From NCBI RefSeq assembly GCF_008728515.1, contig NC_044996.1, positions 118,094,547 through 118,158,546 on the forward strand: DNA of 64,000 nucleotides, given 5' to 3'. This DNA is from Papio anubis (Eukaryota > Chordata > Mammalia > Primates > Cercopithecidae). The translations under genes were made by a program, and so were the position numbers. The notes beneath the pieces are model-generated. The model worked only from the letters and a program-made list of their open reading frames with translations, did no database searches and was not told where the DNA came from. Within the stretch, counting starts at the first letter, position 1; every line of letters begins with the position of its first letter. Shown piece after piece: positions 44,901 through 56,359 of the stretch.

Positions 44901-46765
44901 TATGCTTCATCCTTTACTTTTAATCTGCCTATATCATTATATTTAAAATGCAATTGTTGTAGACAGAAAAATAGTTAAGTCACTTTTTTGTTAATTCACT
45001 CAGCCAATATCAGTATTTTAGTTGGTATATATAGGGTATTTTCACTTAATATTATCTGTATGTTAGCACTTAAGTGTGCCATTAATTTTTTATTCTGTTT
45101 GTTCTCTCTGATTTTGTTTCTCAGTATTCTCTTTTCTGTCTGCGTGTGGGTACTTAATTTTTTTAATTCAATTTGTATTTATCTGTAGTGTATTTGAATA
45201 TACATTTTTGCATTACTCATTTTACTGATTACTCTGAACAACAGATAGATGATAGATACATAGATATCATAATCTGTCATCATTTTACCACTTTAGTAAT
45301 GTGTTAGAAACCTTATCTTCTATTATCTCTATTTACTATACCCCTGAATTCATTTGTCTTAAATATTTATTCTACACACTTGAGATCCACGTCAGAAAAT
45401 GTTATAATTTTTACTTAGAGTGAAAAACCTAATTTAGAAAGCTCAAGAGGGGAAAGTTAGTTTATTGTATTCACCTGTGTTTTGATAACCCTGTCCCTTC
45501 TTCTTTTTTTTGATATTCCAAGATTACTTCTTTTATCAATCTTCTCTGTTTAGATAAGTTGCTTTTAGCCATTCTTTTAGGGTAGTTGTGCTGGCAATAA
45601 ATTTTCTTAGTGTTCCTTCATTTGAGAATGTCTCACTTTATATTTGATTTCTGAGAATATTTTCACTGGATATAGGATTCTGGGTTGACCATTCTTTTCT
45701 TTCAGCATTTTAAAATTGTGGAACTTGCTTCCGGCTTCCCTGTAGAAACCAGATGATAAATTTGACCTAATTTGAATGTTTTTGTGCTTTCCCTATAGGC
45801 AAGGTATAATTTCTCTCTTGCTGTTTTCAATAACTTTGTTTTGCCTTTAGTTTCCAGAAGTTTGACCATGAGGGGTCTTGGGATGAATTTCTTCAGGTTT
45901 ATCCTAATTGTGTTTCACTAAGCTCTTGAATCTGTAGATTTCTTTTGACAAGCTGGGAAGGTTTTAGGCATCCTATTCTAAAGTATTCTCAGTCCTATAC
46001 TCTATCCACTCCTTATGGGATCGCAGTCACAGAAATGTTGGAACTTTTCTTATTGACCTACAGGTCCCTGAGATTTTGTTCCTTTTTTTCTCCCTTCTAT
46101 TCCCTATCTGTTGTCCTGATTGGGTAATTTCTTTTTTTTTTTTTTTGCCTTCAGTATCAATAATTAGCTCCTCTGCACCACACAAGCAGGGGAAAGGTGA
46201 AGGTACTACCTCTATTACCAGGTGAGTGTAAAAGAGTATTCCATCCTTGACCTCCATTGACTCCTGAATGAGAGATGTTCCTGGTTACTCGTGGTTGGGG
46301 TTGGGAGTTCTGGTCCCTGTCTAGGCCTCCACTCATTCCTCCCTGATGGGGAGAGTAGGAGTGTCAGGTTATAGCTCCTCATATGAACTTCACTGACAAT
46401 GTATAGAGTGATTTTTTTTTTTTAACCTTTTCACCATGTGCTGTTGTGAAACCATTAATCTCCACTGAGTCTCCTCTGACAGCACTCCAGAAGGGAGGGG
46501 AGCAGTATTTCATTAATTCTTAGGGAGGGGAAGTCCAGATTTCCCACATGCTCTCTTTTGATACCAGTGATGTGGTTGAGGGCATGCTCTTTACCACCCA
46601 GCAAGTATGAAAGTACCAGCTCCCTACTGGGCTTTGTTGGATCACATGTGGTGGCAGTTTGGGTTAACTAGTTACATAGTGGTGAAGGTACATTTTTGAT
46701 GGATGGTTGAGGATGGGAGCTTTGGTTTTCTGTGATGTTTGGCTGAAGTAGAATAGTTATTAAAG

Positions 46766-47375
46766 ATATCTTTAGTATATTCCAGATTTCCTAGTTTTGT
46801 TCAGCAGGAAGGTTGGAATGAAAGAGGCTGGTTTGCTTCTTCAGTGGAAGTGTTCATTTTTACAAATACTAGTTATTGGAATACTTGTGAGTCTGTAGAT
46901 TTTTCTTTTATAGAAAATTTCTTCAATCTATATGTCCATAAGATAAACAATTTCTGTTAAGGCAAATGATCTTCCCAAGGAGTGCATCTTTTTTATCATT
47001 ATACTTAATTTATTTCAAGTTAAATATCTGTAACTTCAGTACATTTATCATTGATCTCAGTTATTTAAATAAATAATAGAAAATCATGTTATATATTTAT
47101 CCACATATTTTCTCTTTTCAGAGTTTTTCACTCCTTCCTAAAATTCTTGGTTTCTGTAAGATATTATCTTCCCTTACCCTAAATGGCTTCATTTAGCACT
47201 ATTTGTTTTATAGTTTTCCCAGTGGCAGTTTGTCTCAGGTTTGAATATCTTATTTCACTATCAGTTTGGAAGCAAAGTTTTTCTACGTATGTAATTCTGG
47301 GTTGGCAGTTTTCTCTTTTTTCTTTCAGCATTGGAAAGATAGAGCTCCATTTCTCCGGTCCTTCACTATAAACCA
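46766..47375 (-). repeat. Module N end plus abbreviated module D
   Basis: 46766-47040 is a close copy of 49165-49440 ('cttcagtggaagtgttcat', 'cttgtgagtctgtagatttt', 'cttcccaaggagtgcatc'). It continues with 'aaataaataatagaaaatca' and 'cagcattggaaagatagagc' (the later half of D) but stops at 'ggtccttcactata' without the 'gagaaggcagcca' landmark. Confidence 0.65.
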
Positions 47376-48060
47376 TTGATTTTCCTTTCTTATATCTTCT
47401 TTGTGATATTATTTTGGTGTAAAGCATATAGCACTCTAATAAAATCATTGAGAAGTGTTTTTTTTTGTCTGGAAAAGACTGTGCAAAGTTGGCATTCTTT
47501 CTCATTATGGTAAAGAGTGTAGGTCATCAAACAGTAGTGTGTAGAATCATTGGTAGGAAGGATTTAATTGCAGATGTAATTTATTAAATATAGAATTATC
47601 GAGATTTCCTAAAGCTTTTTTTTGTTCTTGATAAGCTGATTTTTTTTCTCTAGAATTTACTGATCTCATGTAACTTCAAATTTATCAATATAACTTTGTT
47701 TAAAATATTATGTATATGTCTCAAGGAGCTGTAGTGATAATCCTCTTTATGTTCCTGGTAATGATAATACCTGGCTTTTTTTCATAATTGTTGTCAAGGA
47801 TTTATCATTTTTGTGCTCTATTCAAAAAGAAGAAAAACAACAATATCAAAAATATATTTAATGTAATTACAAATATTCATTTATTGATTTAATTTAAGTT
47901 TTACATTTTTTGGCTTAGTTTTTTTCCAATTTATTCTGGAGGATTATTCTGTCTTAAATATTTCATATAAATATTAAATTTCTTAGTATTCTATCTTCAA
48001 GCATTCTCTTTTGAGTTTAATGGTCTGAACTTTCTTTGAGACATTTGATGCATAAGGCAC
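47376..48060 (-). mobile_element. Module R, later part, unit 8
   Basis: 'ccattgattttcctttctta' joins R directly: 'ggtgtaaagcatatagcact', 'gaatcattggtaggaagg' and 'gtctcaaggagctgtagtg' align with 40590-41150 and 34490-34900. A unit-internal deletion joins D to R here as G does at 40560. Confidence 0.65.
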
Positions 48061-48545
48061 ATTTGGAATATATTTATTGAAGTATAATTGACTTAAACTA
48101 TACAACGTTAAAGTTAACATACAAGTTTTAATATGTGTATACTTAAGAAACCAATACTACAATCAAGACAATGTAAATATCCACTCATTCTGCACCAAAG
48201 TTTCTTATGAACCTTCTACCTTTTCCCTTTGATATTGCCCAGGCTCTCCACCCTTTCCCATGTTATGGACATTCTTCTAGGAGTCTTTGTATGGACATAT
48301 AATGTCATTTTTCCTTGGAAAAATTTTAAGGAACAAAATGACTGGATCACATGATATTTCTGCCTTTCAGTTATTTTAAATATGTCAATGTGTTCCGCAG
48401 TGAATATACTGTTTTGCACTCTACCAGCAGTGTAGGAGAATTACATTTGCCAGAACTTTTTATGGTCTGTATTTTTTGCTGCTGTTCATGTAATAGGCAT
48501 TTAGTGGTATCCCACTGTTGTTCTAAATTGCATGGGTGTAAAATC
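48061..48545 (-). mobile_element. Module T, L1M 3' end antisense, unit 8
   Basis: 'tattgaagtataattgactt', 'ccatgttatggacattcttc', 'aaggaacaaaatgactggat' and 'ctctaccagcagtgtagg'. Aligns with 41216-41720. Confidence 0.7.
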
Positions 48546-49430
48546 AAGTCTTAGCGTTTTCTGTTTGAGGCATCCTCAGTACATGGAGAAAATGGATCCC
48601 AAGCCTGATGCTAAATCCTTTCCTTCCAATTTGCTTTCTGCATTTGTGGCTACTTTTGATTGCAGCCTGGCTTTTCTATATGAAGTCATATAGAGGTAAT
48701 TGGACTTTCTAGGATATTATATCTTTACTTTTGCATTTGAGAGGCAGGGTTAGGATAGTTTATCTCATCACAATCAGAGATTGAATTCTTTGGAAACTGG
48801 ATCTCAGGTTTTGTGTGGAGTTTTCTATTTTAGGTTATATCAATATCAAGATATAATTCCTTGGGGATGCCAAATGAACCTCTGGTTTGTTTTCTCTGGC
48901 TTGTTTCCTTTGTGCACTGTTAGGTCTAATATGCATCCTCTCAGTTGGATGAAACTCCTGAATGCCCTTCACAGCTGCTTAGCTTCTCAGCTACAACATT
49001 CTGCTTAGCATCTTGGATCCTCAATTACATCCTTAAAATCAGCAAAAGCCTTCAGGCGAGAAGCCGTAGCAAATTTGAGTGGTTCTCATTACACAAGCTT
49101 CTCTCCTGGGATTCTATCTGCTTTCTTCCTTTGGTTTATGGTGCCTTCAAACAATATATTTAATATCTTCCAGATTTCCTAGTTTTTCTCAGCAGGGTGG
49201 TTGGGCTGAAAGAGGCTTGTTTGCCTCTTCAGTGGAAGTGTTCATCTTTACCAATACTAGTTATCGAAATACTTGTGAGTCTGTAGATTTTTCTTTTATA
49301 GAAAATTTATTCAATCTATATGTGCCTAAGATAAACGATTTCTGTTAATGCAAATGATCTTCCCAAGGAGTGCATCTTTTTTATCATTATATTAATTTAT
49401 TTCAAGTTAAATATCCATAAGTTCAATACA
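48546..49430 (-). repeat. Module N, complete, unit 8
   Basis: 'catcctcagtacatggagaa', 'ccaagcctgatgctaaat', 'tctcatcacaatcagagatt', 'gctgcttagcttctcagcta', 'tttctcagcagggtggttgg' and 'cttcagtggaagtgttcatc'. The chance ORFs (48781-49008, 48945-49163, 49079-49348) overlap in different frames and none shows a domain. Confidence 0.65.
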
Positions 49431-50290
49431 TTTTTCTTCAGCATCTAACATGTGCCAGGTATGAGCCATATGGTGGCAGTACTTTTATTGAGGTATAGCC
49501 TATTTGAAAACAAAAACAGTAAATAATGAGTATATTATAAAATACAAGTTTTTGGAGAATTCGTTATACTACCATAGTAACCAGATTACTACCTATACTG
49601 TGTTGAATTGTTGCTTTGGGGATTGGCATATGAATCTTTATCCTATCTTATTCTACTTGGAACTATGTTAGTACCACTCCACATAAATGTTAACTTCACA
49701 ACACTGTATTTCCTTTTCATCCTCTTTCCTTTGTGGTCTTGTTTTCATATATTTTACATATACAATATTATCATCAGTTTTGTTATCTACATTGAGTTAT
49801 TTTTCAAAATCGGTAGAAAAATTGACTTATGTTTATCTACATAATTTTCTTTTGTAGTGTGCTTGGCTCCTTTCTGTAGTTTTTAGTTTTCATGAAGAGT
49901 TATTTCCCTTCAGTCTGAAGACATTGCTGTAGTATTACTTGCATTGCAGGTTATCCAGAACAAATCGTCTCAGGTTTGATCGTGTGGATGCGTCTTATTT
50001 CTACTGAGTTTGGAAGGATAATTTTTCTAGACGTGGTATTCTGCATTGAAAATTTTATTTATTTTCTTTGAGCCTCGGAAAGATGCTGCCCCATTTTCTC
50101 CAGATCTCCATGGACGCTCTTGAAAAGATGTCTCATTTCCTGCTGAGTTTGGAAGGATAATTTTTCTAGACATAGTGTTCTGCATTGAAAATTTTATTTA
50201 TTTTCTTTGAGCCTTGGAAAAATGCTGCCCCATTTTCTCCATGTCTCCATGGATGCTCTTGAAAAGACAGCCATTGTTTAAATCATCCTT
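49431..50290. repeat. Module D, unit 8, with 139-bp tandem duplication
   Basis: 'aacatgtgccaggtatgagc' near 49448, 'tttctgtagtttttagtttt' near 49871 and 'ggaaggataatttttctaga' twice (50013 and 50152). 'ctgagttt' recurs at 50004 and 50143, giving period 139. The duplication ends at about 50281. The landmark is 'ctcttgaaaagacagccatt' near 50256. Confidence 0.7.
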
Positions 50291-50583
50291 CCCAGGTAGG
50301 CAGTTAATTTTTGTTTCTCTGGCACTTTTAATTTATTTATTATTTGGCTGTTAGCTGTTTAAGTATTATATACCCACATGCATATCTGTTTTTATTTAAC
50401 CAGGTTTGGTTCCACTAATCTTATGTTTGCAATTTGACATATTTCTGAAAACTTGAGAATTTGGGGCCACTTTTATACAAATCATGTATCTTTCTGATCC
50501 ATTTCTCTTTCTCTTTATATTGGACTCTGACTAAAATATGTTTGATGATTGAACATTATCTCACAGGTTACTGTAGGTTGTTG
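50291..50583. repeat. Segment paired with 23707-24022
   Basis: 'tttaagtattatatacccac', 'ctaatcttatgtttgcaatt' and 'ttggggccacttttatac' align loosely (about 70% by eye) with unit 4. It is included to show the contrast with the block that follows. Confidence 0.5.
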
Positions 50584-51035
50584 TACTCTGGCTAGGCCAA
50601 AACTCCAGAATCTTTGAACACTGTGTAAGTCCTCTGGTATTTTTGTTCTTCATTAAACCTCACATTCACTCCCTGCTGGGCCTTGATGAGTCTTGTGCAC
50701 ATGTGCAGCCTAGCCCTTTAACAAGAACCTATTTTGAACTCCCACATTGACTTCTGTCCTTGTTCTGTGCATAGCTCCCCCATCTTCAGTGCCCTACCAG
50801 GTAAATCACAGCTGCATTAACAGCCCCCAAATTTCCATCTCTGTCTCATCAGCTCAGTAACGCTGCCATGCTCTGCCTGGTCTCACACTCCCTGCTACAG
50901 GAGAATTTTTCCCACCCATAAGGCCGGGGCAAACATGAGGCTCTCACCCTGACAATACCTTATGTCTGTGAGAAACTCTCGCATATTGTTTGTTGGAGGA
51001 GAAATTGGAGTCAGGACTCTGGCAAAGTTCTGGCA
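50584..51035. repeat. Duplicated GC-richer block X1, copy 2
   Basis: 'tactctggctaggccaaaac' to 'ggactctggcaaagttctgg', about 90-93% like 24023-24460 by eye, with a 12-base-scale indel near 'cccccaaatttccatctctg'. No ORF of note. See the findings for the identity step at its left edge. Confidence 0.8.
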
Positions 51036-51119
51036 GGTTCTATTAAGCTGAATATACACATACAACATGACACAGTAATTCTACTCTAACATATAATCAT
51101 CCTAAAAATTAACATGTGC
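51036..51119 (+). mobile_element. L1M sense remnant before the Alu
   Basis: 'cagtaattctactctaacat' and 'aaaattaacatgtgc'. The last 15 bases (51105-51119) form the left Alu target duplication. Matches 24461-24545. Confidence 0.65.
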
Positions 51120-51432
51120 CAGGCTAGACGCAGTGACTCACGCCTGTAATCCTAGCACTTTGGGAGGCTGAGGCGGGCGGATTCACCATATTGGCCAGTT
51201 CGAGACCAACCTGGCCAATATGGTGAAACTCCATCTCTACTAAAAATACAAAAATTAGCTGGGTGTGGTGGCGCGATCCTGTAATTGCAGCTACCCAGGA
51301 GGCTGAGGCAGGAGAATCGCTGGAACCTGGGAGGCAGAGGTTGCAGTGAGCCAAGATCGCATCACTGCACTCTAGCCTGGACGTGAAGTTGAGACCCTGT
51401 CTCAAAAATTAAATAAAAAAAAAGAAAGAAAG
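51120..51432 (+). mobile_element. AluS, sense, with internal perfect hairpin
   Basis: 'caggctagacgcagtgactc', 'ttgggaggctgaggcgggc' and 'gcactctagcctggacgtg', with an (A/GAAA)-rich tail. Exact 15-base target duplication 'aaaattaacatgtgc' at 51105-51119 and 51433-51447. Between 51182 and 51227 normal Alu sequence is replaced by a perfect 17-bp inverted repeat. Confidence 0.94.
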
Positions 51433-51605
51433 AAAATTAACATGTGCTGAAAGGCATATAGAAACACAAATTCTTAATAGCCCAAACTGGACACAACCTA
51501 GAAATTAAACCACCATCTCTTAAGAATGGGTAAAATACAGTGCATCCACCTGAGGAATATGTACACTACACTGTGGAGCTATGAATATGAATAAAATTCT
51601 ACAAA
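51433..51605 (+). mobile_element. L1M sense, continuation
   Basis: 'cttaatagcccaaactgga', 'ccaccatctcttaagaatgg' and 'gctatgaatatgaataaa' match 24545-24690 and end when the distal unit diverges at about 51605. Confidence 0.7.
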
Positions 51606-52060
51606 GTTGACGTTTCGTGATTTCTGAGTGCTCCCTGCCCATGCAGTGGTTGGAGGAGGGTCTTGGACCCAGTTGGGAAGGCTAGTACATTTTTTGTATC
51701 TTTATTGTCCGCAGTATTTCTAATAACATCCCTCTTTCTGGTTCTACTTGGGTCCCCTAGCTACTTTGGCAGGATTATTGTTGAAGCCAAGGGAGAAATT
51801 AACCTGTCTGAGTCAAATTACGTTAGTATGTTAGGAGTTGGGAAATACTAGGTCTAGGTCCTCTTTTTTTTATTGGGTGGGGGTCATATGATGCCTTGTT
51901 GTGTTCTTCTAGTTTGCCTTCCACATAAAAGTTTGCCTTCCTCTGTTCAGAGTTCCTTTTTAGTTGTCTCTTGCATTATATCCATGGTTTAGGGTTGTCT
52001 CTAGTGGAAAGGAACAAGGAGAAACAAGTGTATGCTATTTTGTCCAGGGAAGAACTTCAG
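51606..52060. other. Unassigned sequence
   Basis: 'gcagtggttggaggagggtc', 'ctacttgggtcccctagcta' and 'ctagtggaaaggaacaagg'. No repeat family recognised and no copy elsewhere in the window. The 62-codon ORF at 51663-51851 has a hydrophobic stretch but no recognisable domain or gene context. Confidence 0.45.
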
Positions 52061-52689
52061 TCTAATATTTTTGAGGTTCATTCAAACTTCAGAATACATC
52101 AGTACTTGAGATTTTTTAATGACGAATATAGTGTATTGTTTGGAAAGCCTTCATTTTGTTTTTCCATTCATCAGTTTATGGACATCTGTGGTTTTTCCAC
52201 TTTTTGCTATTATGAATAGTAGTGCTATGAATAATCAGGTATAATTTTTGTGGTTATATGTTTTTAGTTATCTTGAGTAGACAACTAGGATTGGAAATTG
52301 TGCATCATATGGTAACTCTTCATCTCTTTTTAAGGAATTGCCAGACTGTATTTCAAAGCAACTATAATTTTTTACATTCCCAAGAACAATATATGAGGAT
52401 TCCAATTTCTCTACATCCTCACAAACACTTGCTGTCTGTCTTACTGGTTATACTGATTCCTGTGGTTATGAATCATTATGCCATTTTGGGTTTGGTATGC
52501 AGATCTCTAAGAACTAATGATGTTGAATATCTTTTTATGTGCTTACCATTTGTATATCTTCTTAAGAGAAGTGTCTCTTAGAATTCCTTGCCAACTTTTA
52601 AAACATTGGATTGTCTATTTATTATTGAGACAGTTTATCTATGCAAGTCCTTTATGGGATAGATGATTTTAAAATATTGTGTCCCCATT

Positions 52690-55620
52690 TAAAGCAGTGT
52701 GTAGAGGGAAATTTATAGCACTAAATGCCCACAAGAGAAAACAGGAAAGATCTAAAATTGACACTCTAACATCGCAATTAAAAGAACTGAAAGCAAGGCA
52801 AACACATTCCGAAAAGCTAACAGAAGGAAGGCAAGAAATAACTAGATCAAAGAGCAGGAGCTGAGAGGAGACAGAAACACAAAAAGCCTCAAAAATCAAT
52901 GAATCCAGGAGTTGGTTTTTGAAAGATCAACAAATTGACAGACATAGCAAGACTAATAAAAAGAAAAAGAGAAAATAAAATTGACACAATAAAAATGATA
53001 AGAGATATCTACCGACCCACAGAAATACAAACTTCCATCAGAGAATACTATAAACACCTCTATTTGCAAATAAACTAGAAAATCTGGAAGAAATGGATAA
53101 TTTCACTGGACACTTACACTCTTCAAGACCAAACCAGGAAGAAGTTGAGACCCTGAATAGACCAATAGCGGACTCAGAGCACAGAGGCAATAGTGTAGCC
53201 TACCAACCAAAAAGTCCAGGACCAGATGGATTCACAGCAGAATTCTACCAGAGAGTACAAGGGAGGAGCTGAGTACCATTCCTTCTGAAACTATTCCAAT
53301 CAATAGAAAAAGGAATCACTCCCTAACTCATTTTATGAGGCCAACATCATCCTGATACTACAAAGCCTGGCAAATTTTAACAAAAAGAAATTTTAGACCA
53401 ATATTTCACGATGAACATCGATGCAAAAATCCTCCAATAAAATGCTAGCAAACCGGATTCAGCAACATCAAAAAGCTTATCCCACCTGCTTGATCAAGTA
53501 GGCTTCATCCCTGGGATGCAAGGCTGGTTCAACAAATCAATAAACATAATCCAGCATATAAACAGAACCAAAGACAAAAACCACATGATTATCTCAATAG
53601 ATGCGAAAAAGGCTTTGACAAATTCCAGCAGCCCTTCATGCTAAAAACGCTCAATAAATTCATTGATGGGGCGTACCTCAAAATAATAAGAGCATTTATG
53701 GCAAATCCACAGCCAATATCATACTGAATGGGCAAAAACTGGAAAAAGTCCTTTAGCTAACAAGACGAGGATGCCCTCTCACCACTCCTATTCAACATGG
53801 TGCTGGAAGTTCTGGCTAGAGCAATCAGGCAGAGAGAAAGAAATCCAAGGGTATTCAGTTAGAAAAAGAAGAATCCAAATTGTCCTGTTTGCAGATGACA
53901 TGATTGTATATTTAGAAAACCCCATTGTCTCAGCCTGCATCTCATAAGCTATTAAGCAACTTCAGCAAAGTCTCAGGATACAAAATTATTATTGCCTTTA
54001 CTTTTAAAAATCACAAGCATTCTTATTCACCAGTAACAGACAAACAGAGTGCCAAATCATGAATGAACTTCCATTCACAATTGCTTCAAAGAATAAAATA
54101 CCTAGGAATCCCAACTTACAAAGGGATGCAAGGACTCTTCAAGAGAACTACAAACCACTGCTCAATTGAAATAAAAAGGGACACAAACAAATGGAAGAAC
54201 ATACCATGCTCATGGATAGGAAGAATCAATATCATTGAAAATAACCCTTTGCCAAAAGGTAATTTATAGATTCAATCCATCCCCATCAAAGCTACCAATG
54301 ACTTTCTTCACAAATTGAAAAAGCACTAGCAAGATTCATATAGAACCAAAAAGACCCCACATCTCCCAGACAATCCTAAGTCAAGAACAAAGCTGGAGAG
54401 GCATCACGCTGCAACTGGGAAACTATACCTGAGCTACGTAACCAAAACAGCATGGTGTTCAGTGCCAAACAGAGATATAGACCAATGGAACAGAACAAGT
54501 CTCAAATAATACCACATCTGCAACCATCTGATCTTTGACAAACCTGAGAGAAAAGAAGAGAAATGGGGAAAAGGATTCCCCTATTTAATAAATGGTGCTG
54601 GGAAGAGTGACTGTAGCCAGAAGTAGCTGAAACTGGATCACTTTCTTACTCCTGCTCTGAAAATCATTTCAAGATGGATTAAGGGGCTTAAATGTTAGAC
54701 CTAATACACCATAAAAATCTCCCTGAGAAAACCTAGTGTGCATTTCAGGACATAGGCATGAGCAAAGACTTCAATGTCTCCAACAAGCACCAACAACATG
54801 GCAAAGCCAGAAGTTGACAAATGGGATCTAAGTGTTCAACTAAAGCTTCTGCTGTAAAAGGAAACTACCATTCAAGTCTGTTTGAGCAGCCACAGAATGG
54901 GAGAAAATTTTTGTCCTCATATTGACCAGGGCTAATATAATATCCGAAACCTACAAAGAACTCAAACAGAATTTTTAGAAAAACAACTTATCAAAAAGTG
55001 GACAAGGATATGAACAGACATTTCTCAAAAAGAGAAGACATTCATGCAACCCAGCAGAGACACATGAAAAGTATATACTCATCACTTTACAGCTATAAAA
55101 TGCAAATCCAAAACCACAATGAGATACCATCTCACCAGTTGAAGAATAGCGTCAGGTAAAAGTCAGGAAATGCTGGGTGCTGGAGAGGATATTGAAGAAA
55201 CGAGACATGCTTTTTACACACTGTTGTTAGTTAAAGGTTGCAAACTAGTTCAGCCATTATGGAAAACAGTGAGGCAGTTCCTCAAGGATCTGGAAGCAAA
55301 TGTGCCATATGACCCCAGCCATCCCATTGCAGGTATATGCCAAAGGATTATATAATCAAGTGCCTATAAGACACATGCACACGATATGGCTGTTTACGGC
55401 ACTATTACAATAAACAGAACTTGAGGATATTTAAAGATGTCCATCAGTGACAATTGGATTAAAATATACTTTATACTGCACTGGAAGGAATACTATTACA
55501 GCCATAAAAGGACAGTTTATTTTTGTCCTTTGCAAGGGACATGGATAAACTGAAACCATCATTCTTAGCAAACTATATCACAGAACAGAAAAGCAACTTT
55601 GCATGTTCTCACTCCTCATA
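52690..55620 (+). pseudogene. L1 ORF2 remnant (RT to C-terminus), inactivated
   Basis: Retrotransposon reverse-transcriptase coding remnant. The catalytic FADD motif is readable at 53888-53899, followed by a recognisable MIVYLEN-type segment. The endonuclease domain is missing because of 5' truncation. Many frameshifts and stops split the frame; the longest open pieces are 68 codons (54063-54269) and 61 codons (55170-55355). Not functional. Primate L1P class; subfamily not set by eye. Confidence 0.85.
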
Positions 55621-55691
55621 GGGTGAGACAGACAATCAGATCACTTGGACTGGGAGAGGGGAGACATGCACGGGGGCCTAGCCTCCTGCTT

Positions 55692-55716
55692 GGGGGAGGG
55701 GGAGAGGGGAGGGAGA
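55692..55716 (+). other. G-rich tract in L1 3'UTR (potential G-quadruplex)
   Basis: Four or more runs of 3-5 G in about 25 bases, in the polypurine tract typical of L1 3'UTRs. Could form a quadruplex on the plus strand. Confidence 0.75.
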
Positions 55717-55877
55717 GAGTTGCATTAGGTTCTACTGATGCAAATGACGGGTTGAGCTGGGCACTTGACAGGTTGATGAGTGCAGCACCAACATGGCACA
55801 AGTATACATATGTAACAAACCTGCATGTTATGCACATGTACCCTAGAACTCAAAGTATAATAATAATAAAAAAAAAA

Positions 55878-56359
55878 TTCACAAGCCATCTGAAGTCCCA
55901 TAAATGTGACTATAAATATGTTACTCAATCACAGACTCTTTTGAGAGTAAAAGAGGATACTACAAGAATTATTGTGTGTCGGTAAATTAAGCCAGGATGG
56001 TTTGATAACCCAAAATGTTTGGCCACCATGCTCATAAGTGGAGTAAAGTTTATGTTTAATTATAAAATATACTTCTGAGAGTGTGGGGAAAGAGAGGCAC
56101 CTTACTTCTTACCTCCATCTACTAGTTGGGGATTATACATAAAGCGGGACTTGATTGGAAAAATATGGTTTTAACAAGGTAAGTAATGATATTCCAATGT
56201 AGAATTGAATTGGTCTAGAAGTAAAGTGAAGTAAAAGCTTAAAAATAATGATAATAAAATATAAAATTAGATTTTAAAATATTAATGAGTTGATAAATGG
56301 AAATATCTAACTTTAAAGCTATACATGAAGTTAAGTAAAGAATAAAACTTTTCTATATG
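55878..56359 (+). other. Transduced 3' flank of a source L1
   Basis: About 480 bases of AT-rich non-L1 sequence between two A-tails of one insertion ('cacaagccatctgaagtccc' to 'cttttctatatg'). It carries 'aataaa' 14 bases before the second tail. It has no copy in the rest of the window, as expected if it came from the source locus. The 128-codon ORF at 55599-55985 crosses the L1 3'UTR and is chance. Confidence 0.75.

Larger units (their letters stand above)
41853..46765 (-). mobile_element. Large antisense L1M with 5'UTR
   Basis: Antisense from mid-ORF2 to the 5'UTR. Landmarks: 'ctaaaatcagttgaccatac' (42.4 kb), 'acttactctgttgaacag', 'ctagtttccatttgattcca' (44.2 kb), 'tgtagacagaaaaatagtt' (44.96 kb), 'ggatataggattctgggttg' (45.67 kb), and 5'UTR from about 46140 ('tgggagttctggtccctgtc', 'agtaccagctccctactgg'). 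Nested inside are two Alus and short L1 3'UTR pieces at about 43690-43800 and 44740-44900. Many stops. A 23-bp tandem repeat lies at 44043-44088. Confidence 0.72.

Noticed and set aside
1..50290. Alpha-satellite or other classical satellite array.
   Set aside because: No short-period (171-base or similar) tandem monomers; the repeat period is kilobases and the units are interspersed-repeat composites.
52258..52581. 107-codon ORF.
   Set aside because: Antisense frame of an L1M ORF2 C-terminal region; not a real protein.
55599..55985. 128-codon ORF spanning an L1 3'UTR and transduced DNA.
   Set aside because: Crosses a poly(A) tract and the non-coding 3'UTR; composition is low-complexity and chance.
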